The translations under genes were made by a program, and so were the position numbers. From Lachnospiraceae bacterium (lineage in GTDB: Bacteria > Bacillota > Clostridia > Lachnospirales > Lachnospiraceae): a stretch of 64,000 nt of DNA. Under the pieces are notes generated by a model. It saw nothing but the letters and a program-made list of their open reading frames with translations. It did no database searches and had not been told where the DNA came from. Where the stretch lies: contig JAGAFR010000032.1 in assembly GCA_017612555.1 (NCBI GenBank), positions 1-64,000 on the forward strand, given 5' to 3'. Position 1 is the first letter of the stretch. Every line of letters begins with the position of its first letter. Positions 53,885 through 63,835 of the stretch are shown here, piece by piece.

Positions 53885-56594
53885 AAAAAGTAAATACTTT
53901 CTTCCGTCGGTTACAATAGGACTTATCTACCTGATCATCCTTGCGCTAAACGGTATGTGGCCTTTTGGTAAGGCTACGATCGATTATTACGATATGGCGC
54001 AGTGGTCGGATCTGTTTTATTACCACAATTACGATGTACTTCATGGCACCAAATCTTTTGTGCTCGACTGGTATACAAACCTTGGAAGAGTGATACCGGG
54101 ACTGAACGAACCGTCTTTGTTCGATCTCTTTTTTTATTTTGTCCCGCGTGATATGTTTCTGGAATGCACGTCGATACTGATGCTCATTAAGATAATGGCA
54201 TCTGCTCTTACGATGAATGTCTTCATCACGTATATCAATAAGGATCTGCCATACGTATATCGCTTTATATTAAGCGCAGGTTACGGTATGTGTGGGTTTG
54301 TGCTCCTGAACTATACCGTACCGATGTGGATCGATATGATGGCGATAGTTCCCCTTATTCTTGCGTTCTCTCAAAAGGCGCTTGAAACGGGACGGATCAC
54401 GGGTCTTTCCGTAACGATATTCCTGCTTATGATAGATGACTATTATTTTACGATCCAGACTCTTACGTTTGTATTCCTGATAGGCGGCATGTTTTTGTTA
54501 TGCTCTCTTGTTGGAAACAGAGATGTTGTAAAGCGTCTGCATCTGTTCCGGTTCGCAGCGGGAGTCGTGCTGGGGATCGCTTTATCGGCTTTTTCGTGGA
54601 TCCCCGATATCGTATTCGCGGTAGGATCAGCAAGATTCGGAAACGGTACGGGCGGCGGAAGTATCATGGACGCTTACCGTATGATCCTCCAAAATACCGA
54701 GCCGGCATATATGATGAGGTGGTACGTGCTGCTGTGTCTGGCACTGCCCTCCGCGCTTGCAGCCGTGAATGTTGTTTCGGATATTAAAAGAAAGAACATA
54801 TCAAGGGTGGTTTTCTGTCTGCTATGTGTGTTTATGACGGCATCCCAGCTTGTTCTTGAGAGTATTCAGATGATACTGCACTTCGGATCATACGTTAATT
54901 ATCCCATGAGAAACGGATTCATGATCTACCTTGTAATAGCTGGGATTGCAGCGGCTTTATACGAAAAGAAAAACTCTGACGCGCAAACGCAGAATGCTTC
55001 ACACAAAGGAAGACCGGTGCAGGTGATCCTGTCTTCGGCCGTTGCCGTGGCAGCAGCTGTATTGTTCAAAAAATGGTATGCGGCAAATGAGGGCATATCC
55101 GGTCACAGTGTTCTTATGATGACCATGGGGATGATGCTTGCCTTTATGATCGTTCACATTGTGTTGATGATGCTTTCCGGCGGGAAGTTCACATATGTTT
55201 CCACAGGGTTATGGGTGGCGGAACTGTTGATATTCGGCGTGATAATGATAGGAAAACCGATATATGATACTCCCTACGGAAACGATCCCGAACAGGAGGG
55301 TGAATTCATAAGGATAACGGATCAGCTTGTATCGGGATACGGAGACAGATTTGAAACGGCAACGAGTGCCGCGACAAGAAGGGTCAAGAACCCGGATACC
55401 AGTCTTAATGCAAATTACGGTGAAGTCATGCAGCGGGAGACATTGAGCGGATGGTCCAATCTTGAAACACCCGGGCAGATCAGCGGAGCCATAAGTCTCG
55501 GATACAGTAATCAATTCACGCGGCTTCTTGATTCCGGCGGAAATATTTTTTCCGACACACTGCTCCATATCACGGATATAATAAGCCGTGATGAACTTGA
55601 CGATACGTTGTATGAAAAGATCGCAAAAACCGATGTTGTTATCGATCATATGACCGGGGAAAAAGCCACGTATAATCTGTACAGGAACAGATTCGAGCTC
55701 CCGTTTGCGATGGCGGTAAAGGATATCGTGCCCGCATTTGGCCCGGGATCAGATCCTGTCGAAGTATTCAATTCATATGCTCTGGCGCTTGGGGCAGACA
55801 GGAATATAGCTGAATCGGTCGGAATAAAACCAGTTGTTTCCAACGATGATGATCATGAGGTGAGCAAATACAGTATTGATGTGTCGGGCAGAAAGACACT
55901 CTATTTTAAGGGATATTGTACAGATAAGGATTATTATAATACAAGGATCACTGTTAACGGTAAAACCATTATGATCCCAAGTATACGCGAATATGATAAT
56001 GATCTGTTCCCGGCGCATTTTAACAATAATACGATGGAACTGGGGTCCTTTGAGGATGAGACCGTAACGGTTACGATCGATATGGATCTGGGTGATCCCG
56101 AAACAGGATACGATTTTATCCTATATGAGATAGACACAGATGCCCTGTCAGATCTTTGTTCCGCTGTTTCATACGCGACAGATATCAAACAGGGAAAACG
56201 AAGCCTTGAAATAACTATTGATGGGATTCCGGGATCGTTTGACGGAGTGATAGTTCCCGTGTCTTATGACCAAGGATGGAATGCCGTTGTCAACGGAAGT
56301 AAAACCAAAATCCTGGATTGTAACGGATTGTTCATGTATATTCCGGTCACGTCGGGTTATAATGAAATAAGACTGACTTATTTCCCGGCGTATATGAAGA
56401 CGGGGATCGTTGCTACATTGATCGCGGCCGGATTACTTGCCGCTGTCGTGATATCCGACAGAAAGAAACCGGCAGTAATAACCCGGGCGGATACGGTGTT
56501 GGCATACTTATATGTCTTGGCTGCGGCTACGGCATTCATCGTTATCTACGCGATACCGGCATTATATGCATTGATCGCGCAGATCAGAGCGTGA
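53877..56594 (+). CDS. YfhO-family multi-pass membrane protein
   Basis: This 905-residue protein has about twelve membrane helices and a large outer beta domain toward the C terminus (about 475-860, including VIVPVSYDQGWNAVVNG), then two final helices. This is the YfhO layout; in Bacillus the family is implicated in glycosylation of lipoteichoic acid. ATG at 53877 overlaps the previous stop by 8 bases. GGGGAG lies very close upstream, so a TTG at 53868 cannot be excluded. The substrate is unknown. Confidence 0.82.
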   Translation: MSEKSKYFLPSVTIGLIYLIILALNGMWPFGKATIDYYDMAQWSDLFYYHNYDVLHGTKSFVLDWYTNLGRVIPGLNEPSLFDLFFYFVPRDMFLECTSILMLIKIMASALTMNVFITYINKDLPYVYRFILSAGYGMCGFVLLNYTVPMWIDMMAIVPLILAFSQKALETGRITGLSVTIFLLMIDDYYFTIQTLTFVFLIGGMFLLCSLVGNRDVVKRLHLFRFAAGVVLGIALSAFSWIPDIVFAVGSARFGNGTGGGSIMDAYRMILQNTEPAYMMRWYVLLCLALPSALAAVNVVSDIKRKNISRVVFCLLCVFMTASQLVLESIQMILHFGSYVNYPMRNGFMIYLVIAGIAAALYEKKNSDAQTQNASHKGRPVQVILSSAVAVAAAVLFKKWYAANEGISGHSVLMMTMGMMLAFMIVHIVLMMLSGGKFTYVSTGLWVAELLIFGVIMIGKPIYDTPYGNDPEQEGEFIRITDQLVSGYGDRFETATSAATRRVKNPDTSLNANYGEVMQRETLSGWSNLETPGQISGAISLGYSNQFTRLLDSGGNIFSDTLLHITDIISRDELDDTLYEKIAKTDVVIDHMTGEKATYNLYRNRFELPFAMAVKDIVPAFGPGSDPVEVFNSYALALGADRNIAESVGIKPVVSNDDDHEVSKYSIDVSGRKTLYFKGYCTDKDYYNTRITVNGKTIMIPSIREYDNDLFPAHFNNNTMELGSFEDETVTVTIDMDLGDPETGYDFILYEIDTDALSDLCSAVSYATDIKQGKRSLEITIDGIPGSFDGVIVPVSYDQGWNAVVNGSKTKILDCNGLFMYIPVTSGYNEIRLTYFPAYMKTGIVATLIAAGLLAAVVISDRKKPAVITRADTVLAYLYVLAAATAFIVIYAIPALYALIAQIRA

Positions 56595-56604
56595 AAGGAA
56601 AAAA

Positions 56605-58293
56605 ATGAAAAGGATCAGATCGATCATAACATCAAGATTCGGCTTTGCTTTCTTGACCAATTTCATAACCGTTATAAGCGCCTGCGTTTTGTTCAGACCG
56701 TTTTGGGAAGAATCGGACGATGTGGGGATGGCGTTGCTTGCTGAGGGAGTATACGGTTATTTTGAGCCTCATCTGAATTATTCAAGCATAATATACGGTG
56801 ACCTGCTCTGCCTTCTGGCACGGATCCTCCCGATGGTCAGGTGGCACGCTGTTATCATGTATTTGGTTTCATTTGTCGTCGGTACGGCATTTACATATAT
56901 CCTGTCAAAAAATTCTTCCGGCAGGATACTGTCTGTCATATATCTGATCGCAAGCGGATATGAATTGTATGTTGCCCTTCAGTTTTCCAAGATAGCTGCT
57001 GTCATCGGACTGCTTTCTTACATGATCCTGTTTGACATCATAAAAAACACTTATTCACCAAGGATCAAAAGAATACTTACCGTTATCGCTGTAATGGGAA
57101 CCGTGTTCTCGAATATGATCCGATTGGAGTCTTTTCTGCTTGCAACAATGATCGCAGGGATATACGGAATATGGCTTGTTGTATCGGATTGTATCAATAA
57201 GAGGATATTTAAAACCATTAAGACGTATCTGCTGTATTTTGTTCCGGTGTTTGCCCTGTTTGGAATCGGTTGTGTGATCGATCATGCCGCGTATTCTTCG
57301 CAGGAATGGAATGAGTATATGTCATATTTTTACTCGGCGGCAAACATGGCCGATTATCATAATGAAGCGCTTGTATATGATCTTCATGGGGAGGAACTTG
57401 CCGGCCTCGGAGTATCGGAGAATGATGCTCTTATGCTTATCACTTATGAATACTCGGATGAGGATTTTCTGACAAAAGATCTGATGAACAGCATCAGCCT
57501 GCTTGAACCCAAAGGGTTGGGATACATTGATTCCAAGTTCCTTAAAGCATGGATCGCAAATCTGTATGAGGAGCTGGCAAGACCAAACAGTGTGGTGATA
57601 GCTGTCATCATGATACTGGGGCTCATGGCGGCAGCGGTTCTTCGCGATGAGAACAGGTTGTATCTTGCCAATGTGTTATCGCAGCTTGCCGTTGCAGGTA
57701 TTGTTTTATTTTATTATCAGTACAGCGGGAGGTTCTGCCACAGAGTCGTATATACACTGCTCCTGGCACAGCTTGCTTTTTTTGTATATCTTATATCGGA
57801 CATGGGAGAGATCACGACAGAAAAGACCGCGATAACCTGCATACTGCTCATGCTGGGATTATCCGTGATCGGTCACAGGCTGGGTAATGAGTTTGATTAC
57901 AGAGAGGATGAACGTAGGCTCCCCGGGTATGATCTTCTTGTAAGTTACATGGAGGATAATAAGGATCATCTGTTTGTAGGTGATGTTTTCACGATGCTCG
58001 AGTACGGCAAATATGATGTATTTCGTCCGGGCAAAAAGGGTCAGTTTGATAATTATCTGTCTACCGATCTTGTATTATTTGCATGTTCACCGGTCAACCA
58101 TGCGATCATGGAAAAATATGGGTATAACGATACGTTTAAAGCGCTTTCGGCTAGAGATGAAAGAGTGATACTGATCGATAACATAAGCCCGGAGGTGGAG
58201 CTTGATTATTGCAGAGAGCATGGAGACGGCGGGGAGTATGAACTTAAGGAATTGTCACCTGTCGGGGAATTCAGATTATATAACATAAGATAA
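56605..58293 (+). CDS. GT-C-like multi-pass membrane protein
   Basis: This 562-residue protein has about eleven membrane helices. The first outer loop carries WEESDDVGMALLAEG, an acidic pair in the place where GT-C glycosyltransferases hold their catalytic Asp. The C-terminal 150 residues contain an outer soluble part. By analogy it would move a sugar from a lipid carrier onto an envelope polymer, together with YfhO. This is an inference from topology and the acidic motif. It starts 11 bases after YfhO, with GAAAGGAAAAAA upstream. Confidence 0.6.
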   Translation: MKRIRSIITSRFGFAFLTNFITVISACVLFRPFWEESDDVGMALLAEGVYGYFEPHLNYSSIIYGDLLCLLARILPMVRWHAVIMYLVSFVVGTAFTYILSKNSSGRILSVIYLIASGYELYVALQFSKIAAVIGLLSYMILFDIIKNTYSPRIKRILTVIAVMGTVFSNMIRLESFLLATMIAGIYGIWLVVSDCINKRIFKTIKTYLLYFVPVFALFGIGCVIDHAAYSSQEWNEYMSYFYSAANMADYHNEALVYDLHGEELAGLGVSENDALMLITYEYSDEDFLTKDLMNSISLLEPKGLGYIDSKFLKAWIANLYEELARPNSVVIAVIMILGLMAAAVLRDENRLYLANVLSQLAVAGIVLFYYQYSGRFCHRVVYTLLLAQLAFFVYLISDMGEITTEKTAITCILLMLGLSVIGHRLGNEFDYREDERRLPGYDLLVSYMEDNKDHLFVGDVFTMLEYGKYDVFRPGKKGQFDNYLSTDLVLFACSPVNHAIMEKYGYNDTFKALSARDERVILIDNISPEVELDYCREHGDGGEYELKELSPVGEFRLYNIR

Positions 58294-58297
58294 CATT

Positions 58298-58642
58298 TCA
58301 GAGACTCTCGGCGAATTCATCGAGCATAGCGCCTACGCTGGGAGAAATGGATACAAACTCACATCCGTATCTGTACGTGTTCTTGTCTATGGCCGCACTT
58401 CTGATGACACGAACGTCCGTGATTATCTGAGGCAGTTCATGAGTCAGTTCGAGATTGGCTATAAAGTAGTAACCTACCGGAAGGATACACTGCGAAACAA
58501 AACCGATACCCTTTGATGATATATCGATGACTTCCACGTCAAGATCCAGATCCATTATCGTATTCGTATCTTCTTTATACAGATTGGAGATCGAAAGCTT
58601 GATCCCTATCGGTAAACGTTTGTCCTGTCTTTTCTCTTCCAT
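58298..58642 (-). CDS. PilZ-domain c-di-GMP-binding protein
   Basis: This 114-residue protein is a single PilZ domain. RQDKR near the N terminus gives the RxxxR motif, and DISSKGIGF gives the D/NxSxxG motif, so c-di-GMP binding is likely. Length is typical for a stand-alone PilZ adaptor. GGGAG lies 5 bases before ATG at 58642. It is convergent with the GT-C-like gene (4-base gap) and may regulate motility or envelope glycosylation; the target is unknown. Confidence 0.87.
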   Translation of the reverse strand: MEEKRQDKRLPIGIKLSISNLYKEDTNTIMDLDLDVEVIDISSKGIGFVSQCILPVGYYFIANLELTHELPQIITDVRVIRSAAIDKNTYRYGCEFVSISPSVGAMLDEFAESL

Positions 58643-58720
58643 GATAGCTCCCACCGTAAAATACTATTGATTAATTTACCATATTTTCATATCATAGACA
58701 AGAACTGAGAGGTGAAGACT

Positions 58721-59326
58721 ATGATCACGACTATTATTTTTGATATGGGAAATGTCCTTATCCATTTCAGATGGGAAGAACTGTTTGAAGAGATGGGATT
58801 TACAGGTGAAAAGTATGACAGAATGGCAAAGGCTACGGTACTTTCGCCTATATGGAACGAATGCGACAGAGGAGTCTGGTCGGATGATGAGATACTTGAA
58901 GGCTTTATAAGGAACGATCCGGAGCTCGAAGAGGATATCAGATCACTTATGAATGAAAACTTCAAGGGGTTCTTAAAGAAGTTTGATTACACTGATGAAT
59001 GGCTGGATTCCATTAAGGAAAAGGGATATAAGATATACATCCTGTCCAACTTTTCAAGGAGAAGCTTCGAGGAATGTTCCAATGAGCTTGACTATGTGTC
59101 AAAGGCGGACGGTGCAGTGATATCCTGCTATGTTAAGATGATAAAGCCGGAGCCGGGAATATACAGATACCTTCTTGATACGTACGATATAGATCCGAAA
59201 GAAGCGGTGTTCATTGATGATAATCCCGATAACATCGCTGCTGCCGAAAAGTTCGGGATAACGGGTATCCTGTTCACCGGGTTGGAGTCGGCGAAGGAAC
59301 AGTTAAAAAAGCTCGGAGTAGAGTAG
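58721..59326 (+). CDS. HAD-superfamily phosphatase
   Basis: This 201-residue protein has the HAD motifs: IIFDMGNVLIHF for motif I (first Asp is the nucleophile), ILSNF for motif II, MIKPEPGIYRY for motif III and FIDDNPDNI for motif IV. The short helical cap fits subfamily IA phosphatases for small phosphorylated metabolites. GAGAGGTG precedes ATG at 58721. VanZ follows directly. The specific substrate is not predictable. Confidence 0.9.
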   Translation: MITTIIFDMGNVLIHFRWEELFEEMGFTGEKYDRMAKATVLSPIWNECDRGVWSDDEILEGFIRNDPELEEDIRSLMNENFKGFLKKFDYTDEWLDSIKEKGYKIYILSNFSRRSFEECSNELDYVSKADGAVISCYVKMIKPEPGIYRYLLDTYDIDPKEAVFIDDNPDNIAAAEKFGITGILFTGLESAKEQLKKLGVE

Positions 59327-59884
59327 ATGAAAGACAGGATAGTTTCGCTGATGGATGCCTACAGGCATTTTGCCAGAAGACATCCTATCCGGTTCATCTG
59401 CATAAATATCGTACTGGTTCTGATATGGACCGGTGTGATAATGCATTTTTCGGGAGAAGATGCCGATATATCGGGCAGACGTTCGTCAACCATTCTTGTG
59501 GGGATCATCCACGCTGTTTCCCCATCTTCCGGTATTACCGTAAACGGCTATGATTACGATATGACGCTTATCAATGCCGAAAGAGTTGTGCGCAAGATCG
59601 CGCATATGATCGAATACGGCATTCTTTCGATCCTCATCTGGTCTGTCATGTTCGGATTCAGGAAGCTTCCCAGAGTGTTTGCATATGTTGTGCCTGTAGC
59701 GGCTGTTTGCTGCCTGGGGATCGTTGACGAGATAAATCAAAGATCCATACCCGGAAGATATGGATCTTTGTTTGACGTATGTGTAGATGTTACGGCATCA
59801 CTTATCACTGTTTTTGTTCTGTACCGGCTGACTCTTCGCTATCGCCGGAGGAAGAGTCGGGGGAATAACAATCCCTGCGCTTAG
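59327..59884 (+). CDS. VanZ-family membrane protein
   Basis: This 185-residue protein has four or five membrane helices and the VanZ pattern: VIMHFSGEDADISG, KIAHMIEYGIL, and DEINQRSIPGRYGSLFDVCVD. The family is linked to lipoglycopeptide resistance, but housekeeping VanZ-like proteins are common and no other van gene is present. It starts immediately after the HAD stop. Its last 80 bases overlap the facing small membrane protein gene. Confidence 0.88.
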   Translation: MKDRIVSLMDAYRHFARRHPIRFICINIVLVLIWTGVIMHFSGEDADISGRRSSTILVGIIHAVSPSSGITVNGYDYDMTLINAERVVRKIAHMIEYGILSILIWSVMFGFRKLPRVFAYVVPVAAVCCLGIVDEINQRSIPGRYGSLFDVCVDVTASLITVFVLYRLTLRYRRRKSRGNNNPCA

Positions 59885-60080
59885 AACGTGTCATCGCGTA
59901 CTTGTGAAGACACAGGTAAAGGTACGCTGCTACGGGTATGAAGATCGTGCAGGCAACGCATCCTTTGAACATGAACATCGTTGCCGAGTTGTCCGCAAGT
60001 GCCAGTATGAACGTTGCTATGTACAATCCCAGAAGGACCACTATACATATTATCGCGAGGATCTGTTTGACTTTTTTCAT
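59805..60080 (-). CDS. Small two-TM membrane protein
   Basis: This 91-residue protein begins MKKVKQILAIICIVVLLGLYI. It has two helices (about 6-28 and 38-60) and a basic turn, then a polar Ser/Glu-rich tail. The pattern fits a conserved small Lachnospiraceae membrane protein of unknown role. The tail-coding part overlaps the end of the VanZ gene on the other strand by 80 bases, which may explain its biased composition. No strong RBS was found. Confidence 0.6.
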   Translation of the reverse strand: MKKVKQILAIICIVVLLGLYIATFILALADNSATMFMFKGCVACTIFIPVAAYLYLCLHKYAMTRSKRRDCYSPDSSSGDSEESAGTEQKQ

Positions 60081-60155
60081 GTATCAAGTTTAACATATAC
60101 TTTAATTTACTAAAAGGACTATTTATGTTACCATGTCTGTGTGAAAGGACAGAAT

Positions 60156-61283
60156 ATGATACATTTTAACGTTCCGCCGTTTTTCGGTGATGAATTTGAA
60201 TATATGCGCGAGGCTGTGGACAATCACAAGATATGCGGTGACGGTCCGTTTACAGCCAAGTGTAACGAATGGCTGGAGAAGAGGCTTGGTTCCACGAAGA
60301 TACTGCTTACCACCAGCGGGACTTCGGCACTTGAGATGGCTGCGATAATGTGTGATCTGAAGCCGCAGGATGAAGTGATACTTCCTAGCTATACTTTCTC
60401 ATCCACAGCCAATGCTTTTGTTCTTGCGGGAGCAAAACTGGTTTTTGTTGATATCAGACCGGATACGCTGAACATCGATGAGAACAAGATAGAGGCTGCG
60501 ATAACGGACAGGACCAAGGTGATCGCCTGTGTACACTATGCCGGTGTTGCATGCGAGATGGATAAGATAACCGATATTGCAAAAAGGCACGGACTCATAG
60601 TTGTTGAGGATGCGGCCCAGGCAGTCACAAGCACATATAAAGGCAGGCAGCTTGGAACGATAGGAGATTTCGGATGCTTTTCTTTTCATGAGACCAAGAA
60701 CTTTTCCATGGGAGAAGGCGGAGCGATATCGATAAATGACGGTAAGTATTCACTTCAGGCCGAGATCATAAGAGAAAAAGGGACCAACCGTTCACAGTTC
60801 TTCCGCGGTCAGGTTGCGAAATACAACTGGGTGGATTATGGGAGCAGTTACCTTCCGAGCGATCTTAATGCCGCATATCTGTGGGGACAGCTGCAGCATG
60901 CCGATGAAATGCAGAACGACAGGATGAAAAGCTGGAACAGGTATTATGAAGCTTTTCGGCCACTTGAAGAGAAGGGTGAAGTCGAACTTCCCGTCATACC
61001 TGAAAACTGCACTCACAACGCACATATGTTTTATCTGAAGTGTAAGGATATACAGACGCGTACTGCATATATACGCCATATGAAAGATAATGACATCCTC
61101 TGCGTATTTCACTATGTGCCGCTTCACAGTGCACCTGCCGGTCTGAAGTTCGGCAGATTTGACGGAGTCGATGAGTATACCACATCGGAAAGTGACAGGC
61201 TTGTTCGTCTCCCACTCTATTTCAGGCTGTCAGAGAGCGATCAGTCAAAAGTCATTGAAAAAACCCTGGAATTCTTCGGTTAA
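60156..61283 (+). CDS. dTDP-4-amino-4,6-dideoxygalactose transaminase-like (WecE/RffA)
   Basis: This 375-residue DegT/DnrJ-type sugar aminotransferase has MIHFNVPPFFG at the start, TTSGTSALEMAA, the PLP-contacting VVEDAAQAV and the lysine in SFHETKNFSMGEGGAI. Close WecE proteins make TDP-Fuc4N for surface polysaccharide. ATG at 60156 follows AAAGGACAG. No rml or wec partner is in this window, so it probably serves a pathway encoded elsewhere. It overlaps the facing glycosyltransferase by 4 bases. Confidence 0.9.
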   Translation: MIHFNVPPFFGDEFEYMREAVDNHKICGDGPFTAKCNEWLEKRLGSTKILLTTSGTSALEMAAIMCDLKPQDEVILPSYTFSSTANAFVLAGAKLVFVDIRPDTLNIDENKIEAAITDRTKVIACVHYAGVACEMDKITDIAKRHGLIVVEDAAQAVTSTYKGRQLGTIGDFGCFSFHETKNFSMGEGGAISINDGKYSLQAEIIREKGTNRSQFFRGQVAKYNWVDYGSSYLPSDLNAAYLWGQLQHADEMQNDRMKSWNRYYEAFRPLEEKGEVELPVIPENCTHNAHMFYLKCKDIQTRTAYIRHMKDNDILCVFHYVPLHSAPAGLKFGRFDGVDEYTTSESDRLVRLPLYFRLSESDQSKVIEKTLEFFG

Positions 61284-62209
61284 GGATTGTTACAGTTGAT
61301 CGTCTCCTGTATGGCATAAAGAGGACGATCTTTGCTCATATCGAATACGTTTCCGAGATATATCCCCATAAGTCCGAGGGTTGAAAGAATGGCCCCGCCG
61401 AAGAAGAATATCGCAGCAGCCACGGTTGTCCAACCTTCGGGATTGGCGTTATATACAAAGTATTGAACAAACGCATAGATAATGTATATGAATGAGAAAA
61501 CCGCCGAGGCAGCACCGACCCAGATCGATACGTAGAGAGGACGGTTTGAGTAGGTGGTTATGATACCTACTGCGGTCTTCCATTTTTTGACGAACGTAAA
61601 TGATGACTTTCCTTCATAACGTCTGTCCTGTTCGTATTCAACAAACGTGTGCTTAAATCCCAGCCACATAAGGAATACGCCAAAGTCTCTGCCGCGGTCT
61701 TTGGATGAGATATAATAGTCGGCAGCGCGTCTTGATGCGATCAGATATGTTGCCAGATCGTAATCGAATTCGACTCCCGACAGCCAGCACAGAACGTTGT
61801 GATACCACTTCGCAAAGAGTCTTACGATAAAAGACTCTTTTCTTTTTTGACGTCTTACGAATACCACATCGTATCCTTCGAGTGCCTTGCCGTAAAGATC
61901 AGGAATGTTTTCGGGGGCATCCTGCAGATCACAGTCCATTGTTATTATATGGTCACCGGAAGACATTCTGACTCCGGCGGTGATCGCACAGCCCTGTCCG
62001 AAATTCTTGGTAAAGTGGATCGCTTTGACGTGCTCATCCTTTAAGGCGAGCTTTTGAACCTCTTCCCATGAATTCATTTTGTCACAGTCATCAACCATGA
62101 TGATCTCATATGAAACTTTCATGCCTGTAAGTACTGCCGACAGTCTCTCATGGAGCGGGACTAAAGCGGCCGGGCAGCCATATACGGGAATTACGATCGA
62201 AATATCCAT
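61280..62209 (-). CDS. Family 2 glycosyltransferase, DPM1/GtrB-like, with two TMs
   Basis: This 309-residue protein has a GT-A catalytic domain with ISIVIPVYGCP, VDDCDKMN and the metal-binding MDCDLQDAPEN. Two C-terminal membrane helices follow (about 230-252 and 268-290). Such enzymes move a sugar to undecaprenyl phosphate at the inner face, producing donors for GT-C and YfhO-type enzymes. It follows the helical-repeat gene on the same strand by 21 bases. A modification role with the YfhO and GT-C-like genes 3 kb away is plausible but unproven. Confidence 0.9.
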   Translation of the reverse strand: MDISIVIPVYGCPAALVPLHERLSAVLTGMKVSYEIIMVDDCDKMNSWEEVQKLALKDEHVKAIHFTKNFGQGCAITAGVRMSSGDHIITMDCDLQDAPENIPDLYGKALEGYDVVFVRRQKRKESFIVRLFAKWYHNVLCWLSGVEFDYDLATYLIASRRAADYYISSKDRGRDFGVFLMWLGFKHTFVEYEQDRRYEGKSSFTFVKKWKTAVGIITTYSNRPLYVSIWVGAASAVFSFIYIIYAFVQYFVYNANPEGWTTVAAAIFFFGGAILSTLGLMGIYLGNVFDMSKDRPLYAIQETINCNNP

Positions 62210-62230
62210 CTTTTGAGTTCCTTTCTATAA

Positions 62231-63829
62231 TCAGTAAGTGTTTTTCTTACGCCTGAACCTGTCGAAGAATCCTCCGCCCCTTTCTCTTGGTTCCCGGAGA
62301 ACGCTTCGAAGCTCATATCTTGAGTCATCAAGGCAGTCTTTTTCGTATGTGTTGTATGCGCGCATCAGCTTACGGTCTTTGATGAGCAGATTGTACTCCC
62401 TGTCGTATTGCGCATAGTAGGCATCCATGCGCCCTCTGATGAGCTTTCGGAATCTTACGTCACTTTCGAAATCCTCGGCTACTATACGCGAATGCTGATA
62501 CAGTATGAGGAAATCTTCCAGGCGGTATACCACTCCGAATCTGCCGGGATCGCATTTTTTAAGAGCTTTCCACGCCTTTGACGGTTCATCGAAGAAGCAG
62601 TAGAGTTTGCCGAGCTGCAGGTGTATCCACGTGTAGAAATCCGAATCGGCGTCGGACTGCGCAGCAAGACGATAGTATATGTCAAATGCCTTTTGGTATT
62701 CGCCGGTAAGATAGAAATCAAGAGCAACAGACAGACGTTCATTGACTGTCATGGTACTCGGTTGTGAGATGGCCTGTGGCTCGGACAGTTTAAACCCTTC
62801 GTATTGCTTATGGATCTCACGTGCACGCTCTTCGGGCTTTTCATAGACCTCGAGCAGTTCGTCGATCTCATCCGCATTTTCCGGCAGACTGTTACGGTAT
62901 TCGGTATATTTCTTGCGCCCCATGTCCGTGCATGTTGCTTCGTATTCCGCAAATACATCCGCAACACTTGCCTTCGCTGCAGCCACAGCCTGCCTGTGCG
63001 TGTCGGCAAATTCGCTGTCTATAAGACTGTGATAATAGATACGAAGATGTCTGTCGTATTTCTTCATCTTGGCATCTACGAGTGCGTGACCAAGGTGTAA
63101 GTAAAAGTCATTCTCATCACCGAGATGCTGGAGATTGACCCTGTAGTAGAGTACGACGGCACGGTCGTAGTTGCCCATGAAATAATAAGTCTCTGCCAGA
63201 GTGAATACTGTGCTCGTATAGATGGGAAGGGTATGATCGATATACCTGATCGCTTTCTCGAGTCTTACTGCAGCCTCTTCATAACGGTCGAGCTTGCGAT
63301 AGTAAAGAGCCTCGCTTATAAGCTGGGACAGCCCCGCTTCATCCATGCGGTTCTCATCAACATCCATGATCAGTTCAATGGCCTGCTCAAATGTAAACTC
63401 GGCATCCTCTCCGGCATCGGAACGGAAGACAGACATCCCTCCGTTATCCGTAAAAATACGAAGGGAATAACCGGCGAGCATTTCGTTTACCTGCTCGAGC
63501 TGCATGAAAAAGTACTCATCGGATATGTTCATGTCAAGCTGCATCCATTTACGGTATGCATCATTGATCAGACGGATCAGGCCGGCTTCAGCCGAATCTT
63601 CGGCAAACCACATTACAGCCTCGTCTTCTATATTCCAGTTCCTGATGGGGTTATCTTTCTTGACTTCTCCGGTCAATATGTCCAATCGTACCGAGTGATC
63701 CATGCCCAGAAGAACGAGAGAATCCCTGTCAAACACGTACTTTGCGCACGATCCGTAGCTCGGGTCAATGGCAGATATGGTCTGGAAGATCCTTATATCA
63801 AGTTGTCTGTACAATTCAAAGTAGATCAT
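62231..63829 (-). CDS. TPR-like helical-repeat protein
   Basis: This 532-residue soluble protein has an N-terminal mixed domain (about 1-135) and TPR-like repeats (about 165-290 and 365-440: YYRKLDRYEEAAVRLEKAI, AETYYFMGNYDRAVVLYYR, FYLTGEYQKAFDIYYRLAA). The C terminus is basic (DRFRRKKNTY). The N-terminal part has no recognisable family. No Shine-Dalgarno site precedes the ATG, and a -10 element lies only seven bases upstream, so the message may be leaderless. It precedes the glycosyltransferase gene on the same strand. Function unknown. Confidence 0.75.
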   Translation of the reverse strand: MIYFELYRQLDIRIFQTISAIDPSYGSCAKYVFDRDSLVLLGMDHSVRLDILTGEVKKDNPIRNWNIEDEAVMWFAEDSAEAGLIRLINDAYRKWMQLDMNISDEYFFMQLEQVNEMLAGYSLRIFTDNGGMSVFRSDAGEDAEFTFEQAIELIMDVDENRMDEAGLSQLISEALYYRKLDRYEEAAVRLEKAIRYIDHTLPIYTSTVFTLAETYYFMGNYDRAVVLYYRVNLQHLGDENDFYLHLGHALVDAKMKKYDRHLRIYYHSLIDSEFADTHRQAVAAAKASVADVFAEYEATCTDMGRKKYTEYRNSLPENADEIDELLEVYEKPEERAREIHKQYEGFKLSEPQAISQPSTMTVNERLSVALDFYLTGEYQKAFDIYYRLAAQSDADSDFYTWIHLQLGKLYCFFDEPSKAWKALKKCDPGRFGVVYRLEDFLILYQHSRIVAEDFESDVRFRKLIRGRMDAYYAQYDREYNLLIKDRKLMRAYNTYEKDCLDDSRYELRSVLREPRERGGGFFDRFRRKKNTY

Positions 63830-63835
63830 TAGTTA

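Noticed and set aside
59327..59884. Vancomycin resistance locus
   Set aside because: Only a VanZ-family protein is present; no vanHAX or regulator genes are nearby.
63125..63832. 235-residue open frame opposite the helical-repeat protein
   Set aside because: The TPR pattern on the minus strand is far more convincing, and the plus frame has no start signal.
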